From contig JAQTUX010000001.1 of the NCBI GenBank assembly GCA_028707125.1, positions 616,807 to 680,806 on the forward strand: a DNA stretch of 64,000 nt, written 5' to 3'. Source of the DNA: Candidatus Omnitrophota bacterium (GTDB lineage Bacteria; Omnitrophota; Gorgyraeia; Gygaellales; JAQTUX01). The number at the start of each line of letters is the position of its first letter. Position 1 is the first letter of the stretch. Shown in pieces: positions 16,309-25,142 of this stretch. The notes beneath the pieces are model-generated. The model was not told the origin of the DNA, searched no databases, and saw only the letters and a list, made by a program, of their open reading frames with translations. Both the position numbers and the translations under genes were made by a program.

Positions 16309-16860
16309 ATGGCTGCGATAACAAGAGAAGGCGGTTTTACGCTGTTAGAGCTTACGATAGCTGTCTTGTTGTCTGCCATGCTGTTTGGCACAATAGGGCT
16401 TTCCTTTACGGTCATTCTTAGAGAGGCATCAAGCACGTATATGCGCAGCAGTTTAAGGCAGGACGGCCTGGTCGCGATCGAGCGCCTGACGCGCGAATTA
16501 AATGAGGCGAAAGAGATCACCTCGGCAGAGGAAAATTCGCTTTCCTTTTGGTGGCAGGACACAGACAGCGACGGCCTGCGCGACGCCTCGGAGGTCGCGG
16601 CCTTTTCCTGGGACGGGGTTGCCGGTTCATCGCTTGAGCGCGACAGCGTCAGTTTAGCCTTCAACGTTGAAAGCTTCCAGATCACTTACCGCGACCTGAA
16701 CAATTCATTGCTTTCGCCCTCGCCGGATCTTTCCCTGGCCGACAGGGACAGTATACGCAGGATAGAGGTTGAATTGAACCTGGACCAGGAAGGCGAGAAT
16801 ATAACGCTGGTTACGGCGGTAATACCCAGAAATTTGCGCCAGGTCCGCGGGCCATGGTGA
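16309..16860 (+). CDS. Minor pseudopilin (PilW/GspJ-like)
   Basis: 183 aa. Prepilin motif GG-FTLLELTIAVLLSAMLF with Glu at +5 and a preceding 9-residue leader. The soluble part has an Asp/Ser-rich loop (DTDSDGLRDASE, about residues 84-95) that resembles a calcium-binding loop, then a beta-rich region. Context between two other pilin-like genes supports a role in a minor-pilin tip complex. Confidence 0.82.
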   Translation: MAAITREGGFTLLELTIAVLLSAMLFGTIGLSFTVILREASSTYMRSSLRQDGLVAIERLTRELNEAKEITSAEENSLSFWWQDTDSDGLRDASEVAAFSWDGVAGSSLERDSVSLAFNVESFQITYRDLNNSLLSPSPDLSLADRDSIRRIEVELNLDQEGENITLVTAVIPRNLRQVRGPW

Positions 16861-16867
16861 TGAAAAA

Positions 16868-18400
16868 ATGAATAATAAAGGGATGTCCCTTATCATAGTC
16901 GCGTTCCTGGTCCTGATAACGGCCACGGTTATAGTCGTGGCCTACAGCGTTTTGATCACTGATGAGACGCTGATGGGAGGCATTGAGTTAAAACAGCAGC
17001 AGGCGCTGTATATAGCGGAGGCAGGCATAGAGCGGGCCATGGAATTTCTGGAGGACGATACTGACTGGAGCGATAATAACGGCAGCGCTGTTATTGCTGA
17101 GAGCTTCGGCGAGGGAAGTTATTCCGTGGACCTGTCCGTGGGCACAAGGACTACCATCGTAGTTGACTCTGAGGCCGCGCTTGACAGCGGCAGGCTTCAG
17201 GTAAGACGAAAGATCAGGCAGAAGATCCGCCGGCTTCCGGAGGCGTTCAATTACGCGTTATTTTCAGATACGGCCAATTCCTCGAGTATCCAGGGCACAT
17301 TGGTGGTTAACGGAGGCGACATTTACGCCAGGGGGGATATTACCGACGGCCCGCTGAACGTAGCCGACGGCGGCACAGTAGCCACAACAACAGGGGGGCT
17401 GGTTTATTCTGAAGGCGCTGTCAGCGCGACCGGAACATATACAGTAGGCACAACACCTGTCCATACGCCGCCTAAGCCGGTCCTGGATACCACATATTTT
17501 GCGAATATCATTACAGATTTTGACTCGGATATGAATACTTACGATACCAGCGCGGATTATCTGGGCTATGCCGGGGTATTTGAGCCGGATCCCAACGGCG
17601 TCGTTAATATCGTGCTGTCCGGCAACAGGTATTTCAGTAATTTCAGGGTCAGGGGCAGCAGCACCATTACCGGCACAGGGGCGATCGTGTCGGACGACCT
17701 CATTAGATTGCAGCAGGATACCGTGGTTACCCCCAGCGGAGGGGATATACTATTGATAGCGAGAAATAACGCTACGGCTGAGGACCGCTCTATACTGAAC
17801 GCGAATACGGTATTGTATTCCAGCACAGGATTAGCCAGGGCCATAAACCAGTCCGTTGTTAATGATTCTACGCTTCTTTCTTCAGGCGGCATAAGGATCT
17901 TAAACCAGGCAGAGCTCACCGATTCAACCCTGTATCAATCGGATACAACCGATACATTGCAGGTTAACGGAGGCAACGTGCTGCTGACCTCCTGCACTCT
18001 GTTGTCCAGCGGTGGAATGAGGATAGATAATCCCGACATCCTTTCCGGCAGCATACTGTATTCTACCGCGACCGCGGACAGGATCGATATCAATGGGGCC
18101 AACACGCTGATAGAAGGCAGCGTATTGGCCAACAGCCAGTTCCGGCTGACCAATAATGCCGTAATAACCGGGATCGTATATGCCGTTGAGTCGGATATGA
18201 GACGGGGCACTATAAACGGCAGCGTTGCCGCCGATAGTTTTTTCAATGATGAAATAGTCAACGGCAACAGCACGGTAACCATTAATTATGACCAGAGCTA
18301 TCTTCCTGAGGCGCCCGCGGGGCTGGGCCTGGATATAGACGCGGACGGCAATGAAGAAGGTATTATAATCAAGGTGCCGGGCACATGGCGGCAACTATAA
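16868..18400 (+). CDS. PilX-like pilin with long repetitive beta-rich domain
   Basis: 510 aa. The N-terminus is a pilin-like hydrophobic helix after Lys-Gly (KG-MSLIIVAFLVL) without Glu at +5, as in PilX/GspK-type proteins. Residues about 30-115 form the usual PilX N-terminal region; the remaining 370 residues are rich in Gly, Ser, Thr, Asn and Asp, with repeated short segments of the form LxSGGxRIxNxxxLxxSxLY and IxGxVxADSx that suggest a right-handed beta-helix, like bactofilin or adhesin domains. Possibly a tip adhesin. Its stop overlaps the pilM start by one base. Confidence 0.78.
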   Translation: MNNKGMSLIIVAFLVLITATVIVVAYSVLITDETLMGGIELKQQQALYIAEAGIERAMEFLEDDTDWSDNNGSAVIAESFGEGSYSVDLSVGTRTTIVVDSEAALDSGRLQVRRKIRQKIRRLPEAFNYALFSDTANSSSIQGTLVVNGGDIYARGDITDGPLNVADGGTVATTTGGLVYSEGAVSATGTYTVGTTPVHTPPKPVLDTTYFANIITDFDSDMNTYDTSADYLGYAGVFEPDPNGVVNIVLSGNRYFSNFRVRGSSTITGTGAIVSDDLIRLQQDTVVTPSGGDILLIARNNATAEDRSILNANTVLYSSTGLARAINQSVVNDSTLLSSGGIRILNQAELTDSTLYQSDTTDTLQVNGGNVLLTSCTLLSSGGMRIDNPDILSGSILYSTATADRIDINGANTLIEGSVLANSQFRLTNNAVITGIVYAVESDMRRGTINGSVAADSFFNDEIVNGNSTVTINYDQSYLPEAPAGLGLDIDADGNEEGIIIKVPGTWRQL

Positions 18401-19938
18401 TGGCTAAGAAAACTATCATCGGGCTTGATATAGGCACAAGTTCAATAAAATCGGCAAGGTTTGCCAGGAAAGAGGACGGCCTGCATTTGATCAAGGTTGA
18501 TCTCAGGGAATTTCCCCGCTCTGAAGGCGAAGCCGCGAAGGAAAAAGATGTGTTGTCCGCGCTCAAAGATATGCTTAAGGGCGTGGACATTAAAAGATCG
18601 CGGATCATCCTGAGCATTAACTGCCCCATGACTTCGCTGAAGAAGATAACCGCGCCTTATATGCCTAAAGCGGAGCTGCGCGGCGCCGTGATCATGGAGG
18701 CAAAGAGCCATTTTCCCTTCTCGCTGGAGGAGGCATTCCTGGATTTTGAGGTATTGAAGGAGGTATCCGAGAACGGCGTAAAGAGATACGAGGTCGCCCT
18801 GGCTGTTTCGCCGAAGAAGACGGTCGGCGCTTATCTATCTTTGCTGGATAAGGCAGGCATATCTCCCGCGGCGTTTATCCCCTGTTCCTACGCCTTCAAG
18901 AAGATATCCGAACGTGTTTCCGGAAGCGGCGGCAAGGTCAATTGTTTCCTGGAAATGGGCAGCCGTTTTACCGAACTGCTTGTGTTTAAGGGCGGCGATC
19001 CGGAGTTTTACCGCAAGATACCGGTATCTGGAAGCGATTTTACCAGGGCATTGACAGTCACCCTCGCGTCGGCAGAGGGGAAGGTAGGGCTTTCCGGCGA
19101 TGAAGCAGAGGAGTTAAAGCGCAGGGAGGGCATACCGCAGGAGGCCGGGCGCGTTCTTTCCCTGCTTCGCGCCCCGCTTGAGCATTTAGTAAAAGAGATA
19201 GAGCGGTGTTTTGATTATTACCGCGAAGAAAGCGGCGGCGCCAAGGTTGATTCGCTGCTTTTATTCGGCGCGGGCGCCTCTCTTAAAGGGCTGGACAAGT
19301 ATCTTTCAAAAGAGCTGGGTATGGATGTAAGGCCCGGCAACGCGTTTGAGGGTATTACAGTGGATGAGCCGCTTTTAGACAGAGGGGAGGAAGCCGGCAG
19401 GTTGTTCGTCCCGGCTATAGGCGCGGCCTTAACCGAGGCAAAGGGCATAAATCTTCTTCCTCCGGAGATCAAGGATGAGCCAGGGCGCATCGTCAGGCGC
19501 AGCGTATCAGAGGGACTGGCAGCCGCCGCCGCGCTCATATTGCTTTTCACATATATAGGTATGAGCATACAACTATCTAATTTTCATAAGAGGATATCCG
19601 CTGCCGCGATGGAGATCTCAGCGCTGACATCCCAGTTTAAGGAGGCCGAGGCGCAGATCGCGATAAATAAGATGCTGTTCAATGAGCCGTACTGGGAAGA
19701 TGTATTTAAAGAGCTTAGCAATATCATGCCTTCAGACATATATCTCAGGGAATGCAATATGAGAGACAAGGTAATAGGCATACGGGGCACGGCAGTTTCC
19801 AAGGAGCCGGAGAGGTCAATATCCGGTTTTATACTCGCGCTGGAAAAGGGCATATTCAGCAGTGTAAAGCTGGTCGCTTCCAGAAAGGCGCAGGAGGGCT
19901 CATCCAACGAGTTTGAGTTGAAATGCTGGCTGGACTGA
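18400..19938 (+). CDS. pilM: PilM/GspL-like actin-fold assembly protein
   Basis: 512 aa, combining a cytoplasmic actin-like domain (about residues 1-355; phosphate-1 loop GLDIGTSSIK near residue 8) with one transmembrane helix (about 375-395) and a periplasmic PilN-like domain (~115 aa). This is therefore a PilM-PilN-type fusion similar to GspL. The start ATG 18400 follows the previous stop in TAATG; an in-frame ATG 15 nt earlier is possible. The next two genes supply PilO- and PilP-like partners. Confidence 0.85.
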   Translation: MAKKTIIGLDIGTSSIKSARFARKEDGLHLIKVDLREFPRSEGEAAKEKDVLSALKDMLKGVDIKRSRIILSINCPMTSLKKITAPYMPKAELRGAVIMEAKSHFPFSLEEAFLDFEVLKEVSENGVKRYEVALAVSPKKTVGAYLSLLDKAGISPAAFIPCSYAFKKISERVSGSGGKVNCFLEMGSRFTELLVFKGGDPEFYRKIPVSGSDFTRALTVTLASAEGKVGLSGDEAEELKRREGIPQEAGRVLSLLRAPLEHLVKEIERCFDYYREESGGAKVDSLLLFGAGASLKGLDKYLSKELGMDVRPGNAFEGITVDEPLLDRGEEAGRLFVPAIGAALTEAKGINLLPPEIKDEPGRIVRRSVSEGLAAAAALILLFTYIGMSIQLSNFHKRISAAAMEISALTSQFKEAEAQIAINKMLFNEPYWEDVFKELSNIMPSDIYLRECNMRDKVIGIRGTAVSKEPERSISGFILALEKGIFSSVKLVASRKAQEGSSNEFELKCWLD

Positions 19939-20459
19939 CAGGGTTTAAAAATATGGAGATGACGAAAGAGAGATTGGCAGCGGTTGTATCGGCGTCTTTG
20001 GTTATTTTCGGCCTGGGGCTTTATCTTTTTTTATACAGGCCGCTTAAGCTGAAGTTGAGGGATGCCCGCGTTCAGGCGGCTGCTGTTGAAAAAGACCTGG
20101 CAAGGATGCATCGGGCCATAGGATATCTTAAGAAGAACCCTGTCAGAAGGGCGATAATAACCGAGGATGGCGTGTCTTTGGCCATGGATGAGCTGACGCA
20201 GGAGGCAAAACTAAAAGGCATAAACTTTATTTCTATAACCCCTGCTCAGCCCATAGAGTCCAGGACAGGCGGCTATAAGATCCTGCCCATAGACATTGAG
20301 GCGGAGTCCACCTACGCCGATTTCGGGATATTTCTGGGGGCGTTGGATGAATTTAAGAACAGCGTAGTCACGGTAGAGGGCTTTAGCCTGTATTCTTACG
20401 GAGATGATCCGGCAAACTTAAGGAGCAGGTTGACGTTAGGCATTTATCTGTCGGAGTAA
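19923..20459 (+). CDS. pilO: PilO/GspM-like alignment protein
   Basis: 178 aa bitopic membrane protein: short cytoplasmic end, one transmembrane helix (about residues 20-42), a periplasmic coiled coil (about 42-75) and a ferredoxin-like alpha/beta domain. This is the PilO layout. ATG 19923 overlaps the end of the pilM gene by 16 bases; ATG 19953 is a possible alternative start. It would pair with the PilN-like end of the previous protein to form the inner-membrane alignment complex. Confidence 0.8.
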   Translation: MLAGLTGFKNMEMTKERLAAVVSASLVIFGLGLYLFLYRPLKLKLRDARVQAAAVEKDLARMHRAIGYLKKNPVRRAIITEDGVSLAMDELTQEAKLKGINFISITPAQPIESRTGGYKILPIDIEAESTYADFGIFLGALDEFKNSVVTVEGFSLYSYGDDPANLRSRLTLGIYLSE

Positions 20460-20460
20460 A

Positions 20461-20865
20461 ATGAGAGATAGAAAACTGATAGCGTTGGTTGTGTTGGGTG
20501 TCGCGGCGGTATTCAGTTTGATCTACGGCATAGTTACGCCTTCAAGGGCAAGGCGCGCGGCAGCGCGGCAGGATAAAGGAGCGGGCAGCGTTGAAGAGAT
20601 CGAGACCAGGCAGCGCTATAAAAGGACGGCGTTCGCTTCCTGGGGGAGAAATCCGTTTACGCTGACAAAGGCGCCTGCTCAGGTATACCAGGGCATTGTT
20701 TTAAAGGGGATAATCCGGGATGCCCGGGGGTCTCTGGCCGTGATAAACGACGTTATCGCCGGAGTAGGCGATAAGGTCGGCGCGAACACGGTGATTGAGA
20801 TAAAAGAAGACAGGGTGATCTTGGACGGCAGCGCCGGTAAATTTGAGCTTGAATTAGAGCAATAA
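20461..20865 (+). CDS. pilP: PilP/GspC-like lipoprotein-type subunit
   Basis: 134 aa. One N-terminal membrane helix (about residues 7-24), a flexible linker, the RNPF-like motif (GRNPFTL, about 61-67) characteristic of the PilP/GspC homology region and a small beta domain containing GDKVG...VIEIKED. No lipobox Cys is visible, so it is anchored by the helix, as in GspC. It starts at ATG 20461, directly after the pilO stop. It would normally contact a secretin, which is absent from this window. Confidence 0.78.
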   Translation: MRDRKLIALVVLGVAAVFSLIYGIVTPSRARRAAARQDKGAGSVEEIETRQRYKRTAFASWGRNPFTLTKAPAQVYQGIVLKGIIRDARGSLAVINDVIAGVGDKVGANTVIEIKEDRVILDGSAGKFELELEQ

Positions 20866-20871
20866 AATATC

Positions 20872-20918
20872 TTGACAGTAATAAAATCAGTGTTACTATT
20901 GTGATAAAGGTGTTATCA
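20872..20918 (+). promoter_or_regulatory. nikR promoter with inverted repeat at the start codon
   Basis: TTGACA (20872-20877), 16 bp, TACTAT (20894-20899). A 6-bp inverted repeat TGATAA (20902-20907)/TTATCA (20913-20918) spans the transcription start and ribosome-binding site and AGTAA/TTACT (20876-20880/20892-20896) brackets the spacer. Either could be the NikR operator. Confidence 0.6.
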
Positions 20919-21319
20919 TGAAAACTATAAAGCGTTTTGGCGTTTCTTTGGAAGAGGGGCTGCTTAGCGAGTTGGACGGCCTGGCAAAAAGGCAGAAGTT
21001 CCCCAGCAGGAGCCAGGCAATAAGATTCCTCATAAGGAACAATGTAGTAGAAGATGCCTGGCAGAGTAATAAAGATGTTGCCGGATGCATCGTCCTGATC
21101 TATGACCATCATAAAAGGGACCTGGTAAATAAATCTCTGGATATCCAGCACAAGTTCGGCCATTTGATCCTTTCCAGCCAGCACGTCCATTTAGACCATC
21201 ATAGCTGCCTGGAGATGGTTGCCTTGAAAGGTAGTGCCTCCGGGCTTAAGGAGTTGGCCGATAGTTTAATATCCCTGAAAGGCATAAAGCACGGCAGATT
21301 GGTTATGACAGGGGTTTAA
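20918..21319 (+). CDS. nikR: Nickel-responsive regulator NikR
   Basis: 133 aa. N-terminal ribbon-helix-helix DNA-binding domain (about residues 1-45) and C-terminal ACT-like metal-binding domain. The high-affinity nickel ligands known from E. coli NikR are all present with matching spacing: His78, His89, His91 and Cys97 (in QHVHLDHHSC). It should bind DNA when nickel is sufficient and repress nickel import. It has its own promoter and lies just upstream of a porin and the Cbi-type transporter, which it very probably controls. Confidence 0.93.
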   Translation: MKTIKRFGVSLEEGLLSELDGLAKRQKFPSRSQAIRFLIRNNVVEDAWQSNKDVAGCIVLIYDHHKRDLVNKSLDIQHKFGHLILSSQHVHLDHHSCLEMVALKGSASGLKELADSLISLKGIKHGRLVMTGV

Positions 21320-21386
21320 TTTTTTTTCTTTCCTGGTAGCACGATTTTCAAAAAGGTGATATATATAGGTAAAGAAAGGGGGAAAG

Positions 21387-22736
21387 ATGAGAAAAGGCGC
21401 AGTCATTGTTTTATTATTTTGCTTTCTTTGCGGTGTAAATTCTTCCTGGGCAGGGGAAGGCGTATCCAATGAGGAATTACTGAAGGAAATACAGGCGTTG
21501 AAAGAAGCGGCTGCTAAACAGGAGAAGAGAATCGCGGAGCTGGAGCAGCGGCTCGCGCAGCAGGAATCCGCGCCTAAGGGCGCGCAGCTTAAAGATATGA
21601 CCATAGAGGATTTTGACAAGCATATAGATTCCCATTTATTGCACAGGATTCCCGGTTATCAACTGTTTGATGGGCTGCGCATGGGCTTGGGCGCGACATT
21701 TATATCGCAGGCAACTTATAACGCAAACGCGGACGCCCTTTCTCGCGAGGGAGAGGACGCGGCGGATGCTTCTTATTCTGTTGATCTGGAATTTGAAAAG
21801 GAGTTTGCTGGATCGGGGAGGGCATTTCTGCATCTTGAGACAGGGGACGGCGCAGGCGTAGAGGATGAGCTCAAACTGTTTGCCAATGTCAACAGAGACG
21901 CGGACGACTCGGACAATGGCATATCCGTGACTGAAATCTGGTATGAATATTATATGGACAATATGCCGTTGAGTTGGACGTTCGGCAAGATCGATCCCAC
22001 TATTTATGTAGACAATAATGAATATGCCAATGATGAGACCACCCAGTTTTTAGGCAGAATATTCAGGAATTCTCCTACAGTGGAATTCCCCGATAATAGC
22101 CCGGGTATCCGCCTGGGATTGGAGCCGACTGAGTTTATGGGCGCTGAGTTGGTGTTAATGGACGCGGACAGCGACTGGGAAGATATGTTTGACGGCGTGT
22201 TCCTCGCAGGCCAGGTTAATCTTAAACCGGCATTATTCGGCAAAGGCGGCAATTACCGCCTGCTCGGCTGGTTAAATGACAGGAATCATATCAAGTGGCA
22301 TGACGCCACAAAAGATAAGGAAGAGGGCTATGGGTTTGGCGTGAGTGTCGACCAGCAATTCAGCGATAATCTTGGCGCCTTTGCCAGATATGGATGGCAG
22401 GACCCGCAACAGCGCCTAAGCGGCTTGGATGACGATTTTTCCCTCGAGCACTCCTGGAGCGCGGGATTACAATTTAGCGGTGATCTCTGGGGAAGAGATG
22501 AAGACGTATTGGCCGTTGCGGTCGGTGAGGCGATCCCCTCGGATGACTACAAAGATTCCGGCAGCCTGAATGCCAAAGACGAACGCCATTTAGAAGCGTA
22601 TTACAGTTTTAAGGCGAACGAACATTTGACCTTAAGCCCGGATGTCCAGATAATATGGAATCCTTACGGCGATGACGCGGTAAACGGCAAAGACACTATT
22701 GTCGTAGGAGGCATAAGGGGACAAGTAGATTTCTAA
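21387..22736 (+). CDS. Outer-membrane porin with coiled-coil N-terminus
   Basis: 449 aa. Cleavable signal peptide (about residues 1-22, ending ...SSWA), a heptad-like Glu/Leu/Ala coiled coil (about 27-60) and a long amphipathic beta-strand region of about 380 residues rich in Asp, Gly and aromatic residues, ending in Phe, the typical outer-membrane insertion signal. Its position between nikR and cbiM suggests it is a nickel- or cobalt-permeable outer-membrane channel. Specificity is inferred from context only. AAAGGGGGAAAG precedes ATG 21387. Confidence 0.75.
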   Translation: MRKGAVIVLLFCFLCGVNSSWAGEGVSNEELLKEIQALKEAAAKQEKRIAELEQRLAQQESAPKGAQLKDMTIEDFDKHIDSHLLHRIPGYQLFDGLRMGLGATFISQATYNANADALSREGEDAADASYSVDLEFEKEFAGSGRAFLHLETGDGAGVEDELKLFANVNRDADDSDNGISVTEIWYEYYMDNMPLSWTFGKIDPTIYVDNNEYANDETTQFLGRIFRNSPTVEFPDNSPGIRLGLEPTEFMGAELVLMDADSDWEDMFDGVFLAGQVNLKPALFGKGGNYRLLGWLNDRNHIKWHDATKDKEEGYGFGVSVDQQFSDNLGAFARYGWQDPQQRLSGLDDDFSLEHSWSAGLQFSGDLWGRDEDVLAVAVGEAIPSDDYKDSGSLNAKDERHLEAYYSFKANEHLTLSPDVQIIWNPYGDDAVNGKDTIVVGGIRGQVDF

Positions 22737-22756
22737 ATACAGAAAGGAGGATGATT

Positions 22757-23392
22757 ATGCATATACCGGACGGATTTCTGGCGGTTAATACCTGGGCGCC
22801 CGCGTGGTTGATCTCTTTAGGCGGTTTAAGTTTCTGTTTCAAAAGGACTGCCGCTACACTGAAAGATAGAATGGTGCCGTTAATGGGTGTCGCGTCCGCC
22901 TTTATTTTCGCGGCGCAGATGCTTAATTTTCCCGTAATGGCAGGGACTTCCGGGCATCTGTTAGGGGGCGTCCTGGCAGCGGTTTTGCTTGGGCCTTGCG
23001 CGGGGGCGATCGTGATCGCCGTAGTCCTTATCGCCCAGTGTTTTATATTTCAAGATGGAGGGTTTACTGCCTTGGGCGCCAATATCTTGAACATGTCCTT
23101 TATAGGGGCCGGGGCGGGTTATTTTATTTATAACGGTATCAGGACGGTTATAGGCGGCGATAGAGGGGTGGTTGTCGGCGCGGCTGCCGCGGCCTGGGCC
23201 TCTGTGGTTCTGGCTTCCAGCGCCTGCGCCGTTGAACTGGCCATATCCGGCACATCGCCTCTGAAGGCAGCGCTTCCCGCGATGGCAGGGGTGCACGCGC
23301 TTATAGGCATAGGCGAGGCAATGATCACTTCAGTGGTTATCGGATTTGTATTGAAGGTAAGGCCGGATCTGATATATAATAAGGAGGCATAA
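22757..23392 (+). CDS. cbiM: CbiM-type nickel/cobalt ECF transporter S-component
   Basis: 212 aa integral membrane protein with about seven helices. The mature N-terminus Met-His-Ile-Pro-Asp-Gly is the family signature: the terminal amine and His2 bind the metal ion. That fixes the start at ATG 22757, 6 nt after AAGGAGG (22744-22750), not at the ATG at 22751. Ni versus Co cannot be read from this protein, but the neighbouring nikR gene favours nickel. It works with CbiN, CbiQ and CbiO encoded directly downstream. Confidence 0.92.
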   Translation: MHIPDGFLAVNTWAPAWLISLGGLSFCFKRTAATLKDRMVPLMGVASAFIFAAQMLNFPVMAGTSGHLLGGVLAAVLLGPCAGAIVIAVVLIAQCFIFQDGGFTALGANILNMSFIGAGAGYFIYNGIRTVIGGDRGVVVGAAAAAWASVVLASSACAVELAISGTSPLKAALPAMAGVHALIGIGEAMITSVVIGFVLKVRPDLIYNKEA

Positions 23393-23394
23393 TT

Positions 23395-23688
23395 ATGGGA
23401 AAAAAAGATATATTTTTCAGTTTGATTTTAGCGCTTTTCCTGGCTGGGGCGCTTTCGCTTTTTGCCTCTTCCTGGCCCGACGGGCTGGAGAAGGTCGCTG
23501 AAACAAAAGGGTTCTTGGAAAAAGGAGAGGGCAGGCCTGTTTTTGTTTCTCCTGTTCCGGATTATGCCTGGCCGGGCATGGAAAATGAGGGGTTGGCTAC
23601 CGCTGCCGCGGGCATAGCGGGGACGCTGATAGTGTTCGGCGCGGGGTATGGATTAGCAGCCTTTATCAGGCGGCGTCAAAATGAATGA
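23395..23688 (+). CDS. cbiN: CbiN-like transporter component (PDGLE protein)
   Basis: 97 aa with two membrane helices (about residues 6-24 and 66-88) and, between them, the Pro-Asp-Gly-Leu-Glu motif (about residues 28-32) that defines the CbiN/PDGLE family. It helps metal loading of CbiM. Starts 2 bp after cbiM and overlaps the next gene by 4 bases. Confidence 0.9.
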   Translation: MGKKDIFFSLILALFLAGALSLFASSWPDGLEKVAETKGFLEKGEGRPVFVSPVPDYAWPGMENEGLATAAAGIAGTLIVFGAGYGLAAFIRRRQNE

Positions 23689-24332
23689 AACATTTTTATA
23701 TAGATAAATACAGCGATATAGACAGTCCGTTTCAACGGCTTGACGCGAGGGTAAAGGTCGTCGGTTTTATCGCCTTTATTTTGTCTATAGCGCTTACCCC
23801 CGCGCGTCTATTTATCGCTTTTTTATTCTACGGGCTGCTTATCTGCCGGCTGGCCCTGTTGTCAAAGGTGCCGCTTTTGTTCATCCTTAAGAGGTCGCTG
23901 GTGATCGTCCCTTTTGTATTAATGGTAACGGTCTTTATCCCTTTCTTTAAAAAAGGCCCCGAAGGCCTGATGATCTTCTGGAATGTCCTGATAAAGTCAT
24001 CTTTATCCATTTGTTGCGCGGTTCTCCTTACTTCAAGTACCAGGTTTACCTATATATTAAAGGCGCTTCAGGACCTGAGATGCCCGAAACTGCTGACTAC
24101 AGTGCTTTCTTTTATGTATCGCTATATTTTCGTTGTGCAGGATGAATTGATGGAGATGCTTCAGGCAAAAGAGTCCAGGTCAGCCGGCGGCTCAAGATGG
24201 TTTAATGTGAAGGCGCTGGCTAATATCGCCGCGGTTTTATTTATTAAGAGTTATGAAAGGGCGGAGGCCGTGTACCTGGCCATGTGTTCAAGGGGATTCA
24301 CCGGGCACATACATACAATAAATGACAGATAA
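23685..24332 (+). CDS. cbiQ: CbiQ, ECF transporter T-component
   Basis: 215 aa with about five membrane helices and the cytoplasmic coupling helices carrying Ala-Arg-Gly-like motifs (QAKESRSAGG about 158-167; MCSRGFTG about 202-209), which transmit ATP hydrolysis to CbiM. ATG 23685 overlaps the cbiN stop (ATGA). The two SRxxG-type sequences are those of the family. Confidence 0.9.
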   Translation: MKHFYIDKYSDIDSPFQRLDARVKVVGFIAFILSIALTPARLFIAFLFYGLLICRLALLSKVPLLFILKRSLVIVPFVLMVTVFIPFFKKGPEGLMIFWNVLIKSSLSICCAVLLTSSTRFTYILKALQDLRCPKLLTTVLSFMYRYIFVVQDELMEMLQAKESRSAGGSRWFNVKALANIAAVLFIKSYERAEAVYLAMCSRGFTGHIHTINDR

Positions 24333-25077
24333 GGCAGTTGAGATCAACGGTTTAAGTTACAGTTATCCTGATGGCACGGCCGCGCTTGACAATATAGGCC
24401 TGGAGATATCAAAAGGCGAATCTTTGGGTATTGTCGGGCCGAACGGAGCGGGGAAGTCAACGCTGCTCCTGCATCTAAACGGAATATTGAGGCGTAATGG
24501 CAGTGTAAAGGTCCTGGGGATGGATGTAAATGATGATAACCTGCCATTGATCAGGGGCAAGGTAGGCCTGATTTTTCAGGACCCGGACAGCCAGCTTTTT
24601 ATGCCTACGGTTCGCGAAGACGTATCATTCGGCCCGGTCAATATGATGCTCGCCAGGGATGAAGTGGATAGGCGCGTCAAGGGGGCGTTGGAAGAAGTGG
24701 ATATGTCAGGTTTTCTTGACCGTCCTTCTCATCACTTAAGTTTTGGCGAGAAAAGGAGGGTTTCTATCGCCACTGTTCTTTCTATGAAGCCGGAGATCCT
24801 GGCGCTGGATGAGCCCAGCAGCAATTTAGACCCGAAGCACAGGCGCGATCTGATAAACTTTCTTAAAGGGATAAAACTCACAAAGATAATCGCCACGCAT
24901 GACCTGGAGCTGGTGCTCGAGGTCTGTTCGCGCGTGGTATTGCTGGATAAGGGGAGGGTTGTTGCTTGCGGGGATAACAAAGCGATATTGAAAGACAGGG
25001 ATTTGCTGGATAAGCATAATCTGGAAGTGCCTTATTCATTGAGGCAGGGCAGTATTAATATATCAGAAAATACTTGA
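24322..25077 (+). CDS. cbiO: CbiO, ECF transporter ATPase
   Basis: 251 aa ABC ATPase with a Walker A loop (GPNGAGKST, residues 39-47), Q-loop (IFQDPDSQLF), signature LSFGEKRR (about 136-143), Walker B LALDEPSS (about 160-167) and a His switch in ATHD. It drives Ni/Co uptake through CbiMNQ. A single ATPase gene is present, so it would act as a homodimer. The reading frame overlaps cbiQ by 11 bases. Confidence 0.93.
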   Translation: MTDKAVEINGLSYSYPDGTAALDNIGLEISKGESLGIVGPNGAGKSTLLLHLNGILRRNGSVKVLGMDVNDDNLPLIRGKVGLIFQDPDSQLFMPTVREDVSFGPVNMMLARDEVDRRVKGALEEVDMSGFLDRPSHHLSFGEKRRVSIATVLSMKPEILALDEPSSNLDPKHRRDLINFLKGIKLTKIIATHDLELVLEVCSRVVLLDKGRVVACGDNKAILKDRDLLDKHNLEVPYSLRQGSINISENT

Positions 25078-25102
25078 CAGAAGCCGTAGAGTAAGGTATA
25101 TT
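25074..25102 (+). promoter_or_regulatory. Promoter of the fur-like gene
   Basis: TTGACA (25074-25079), 17 bp, TATATT (25097-25102). The -35 overlaps the stop codon of cbiO. Confidence 0.75.
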
Positions 25103-25105
25103 TAG

Positions 25106-25123
25106 TAATGGAAACCACTTTCA
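25106..25123 (+). promoter_or_regulatory. Candidate Fur operator at fur
   Basis: TAATGGAAACCACTTTCA follows the -10 box by 3 bp and spans the transcription start. It matches the sequence at 25639-25656 at 14 of 18 positions. Confidence 0.55.
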
Positions 25124-25142
25124 TCAAGGAGTGATCTTAAAA

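Noticed and set aside
21320-21386. Terminator at the T-run after nikR
   Set aside because: The eight T residues are not preceded by a stable hairpin.
22737-22756. A cobalamin riboswitch before cbiM
   Set aside because: There is only a short spacer between the porin gene and cbiM. No B12-box-like sequence is visible, and NikR explains the regulation better.
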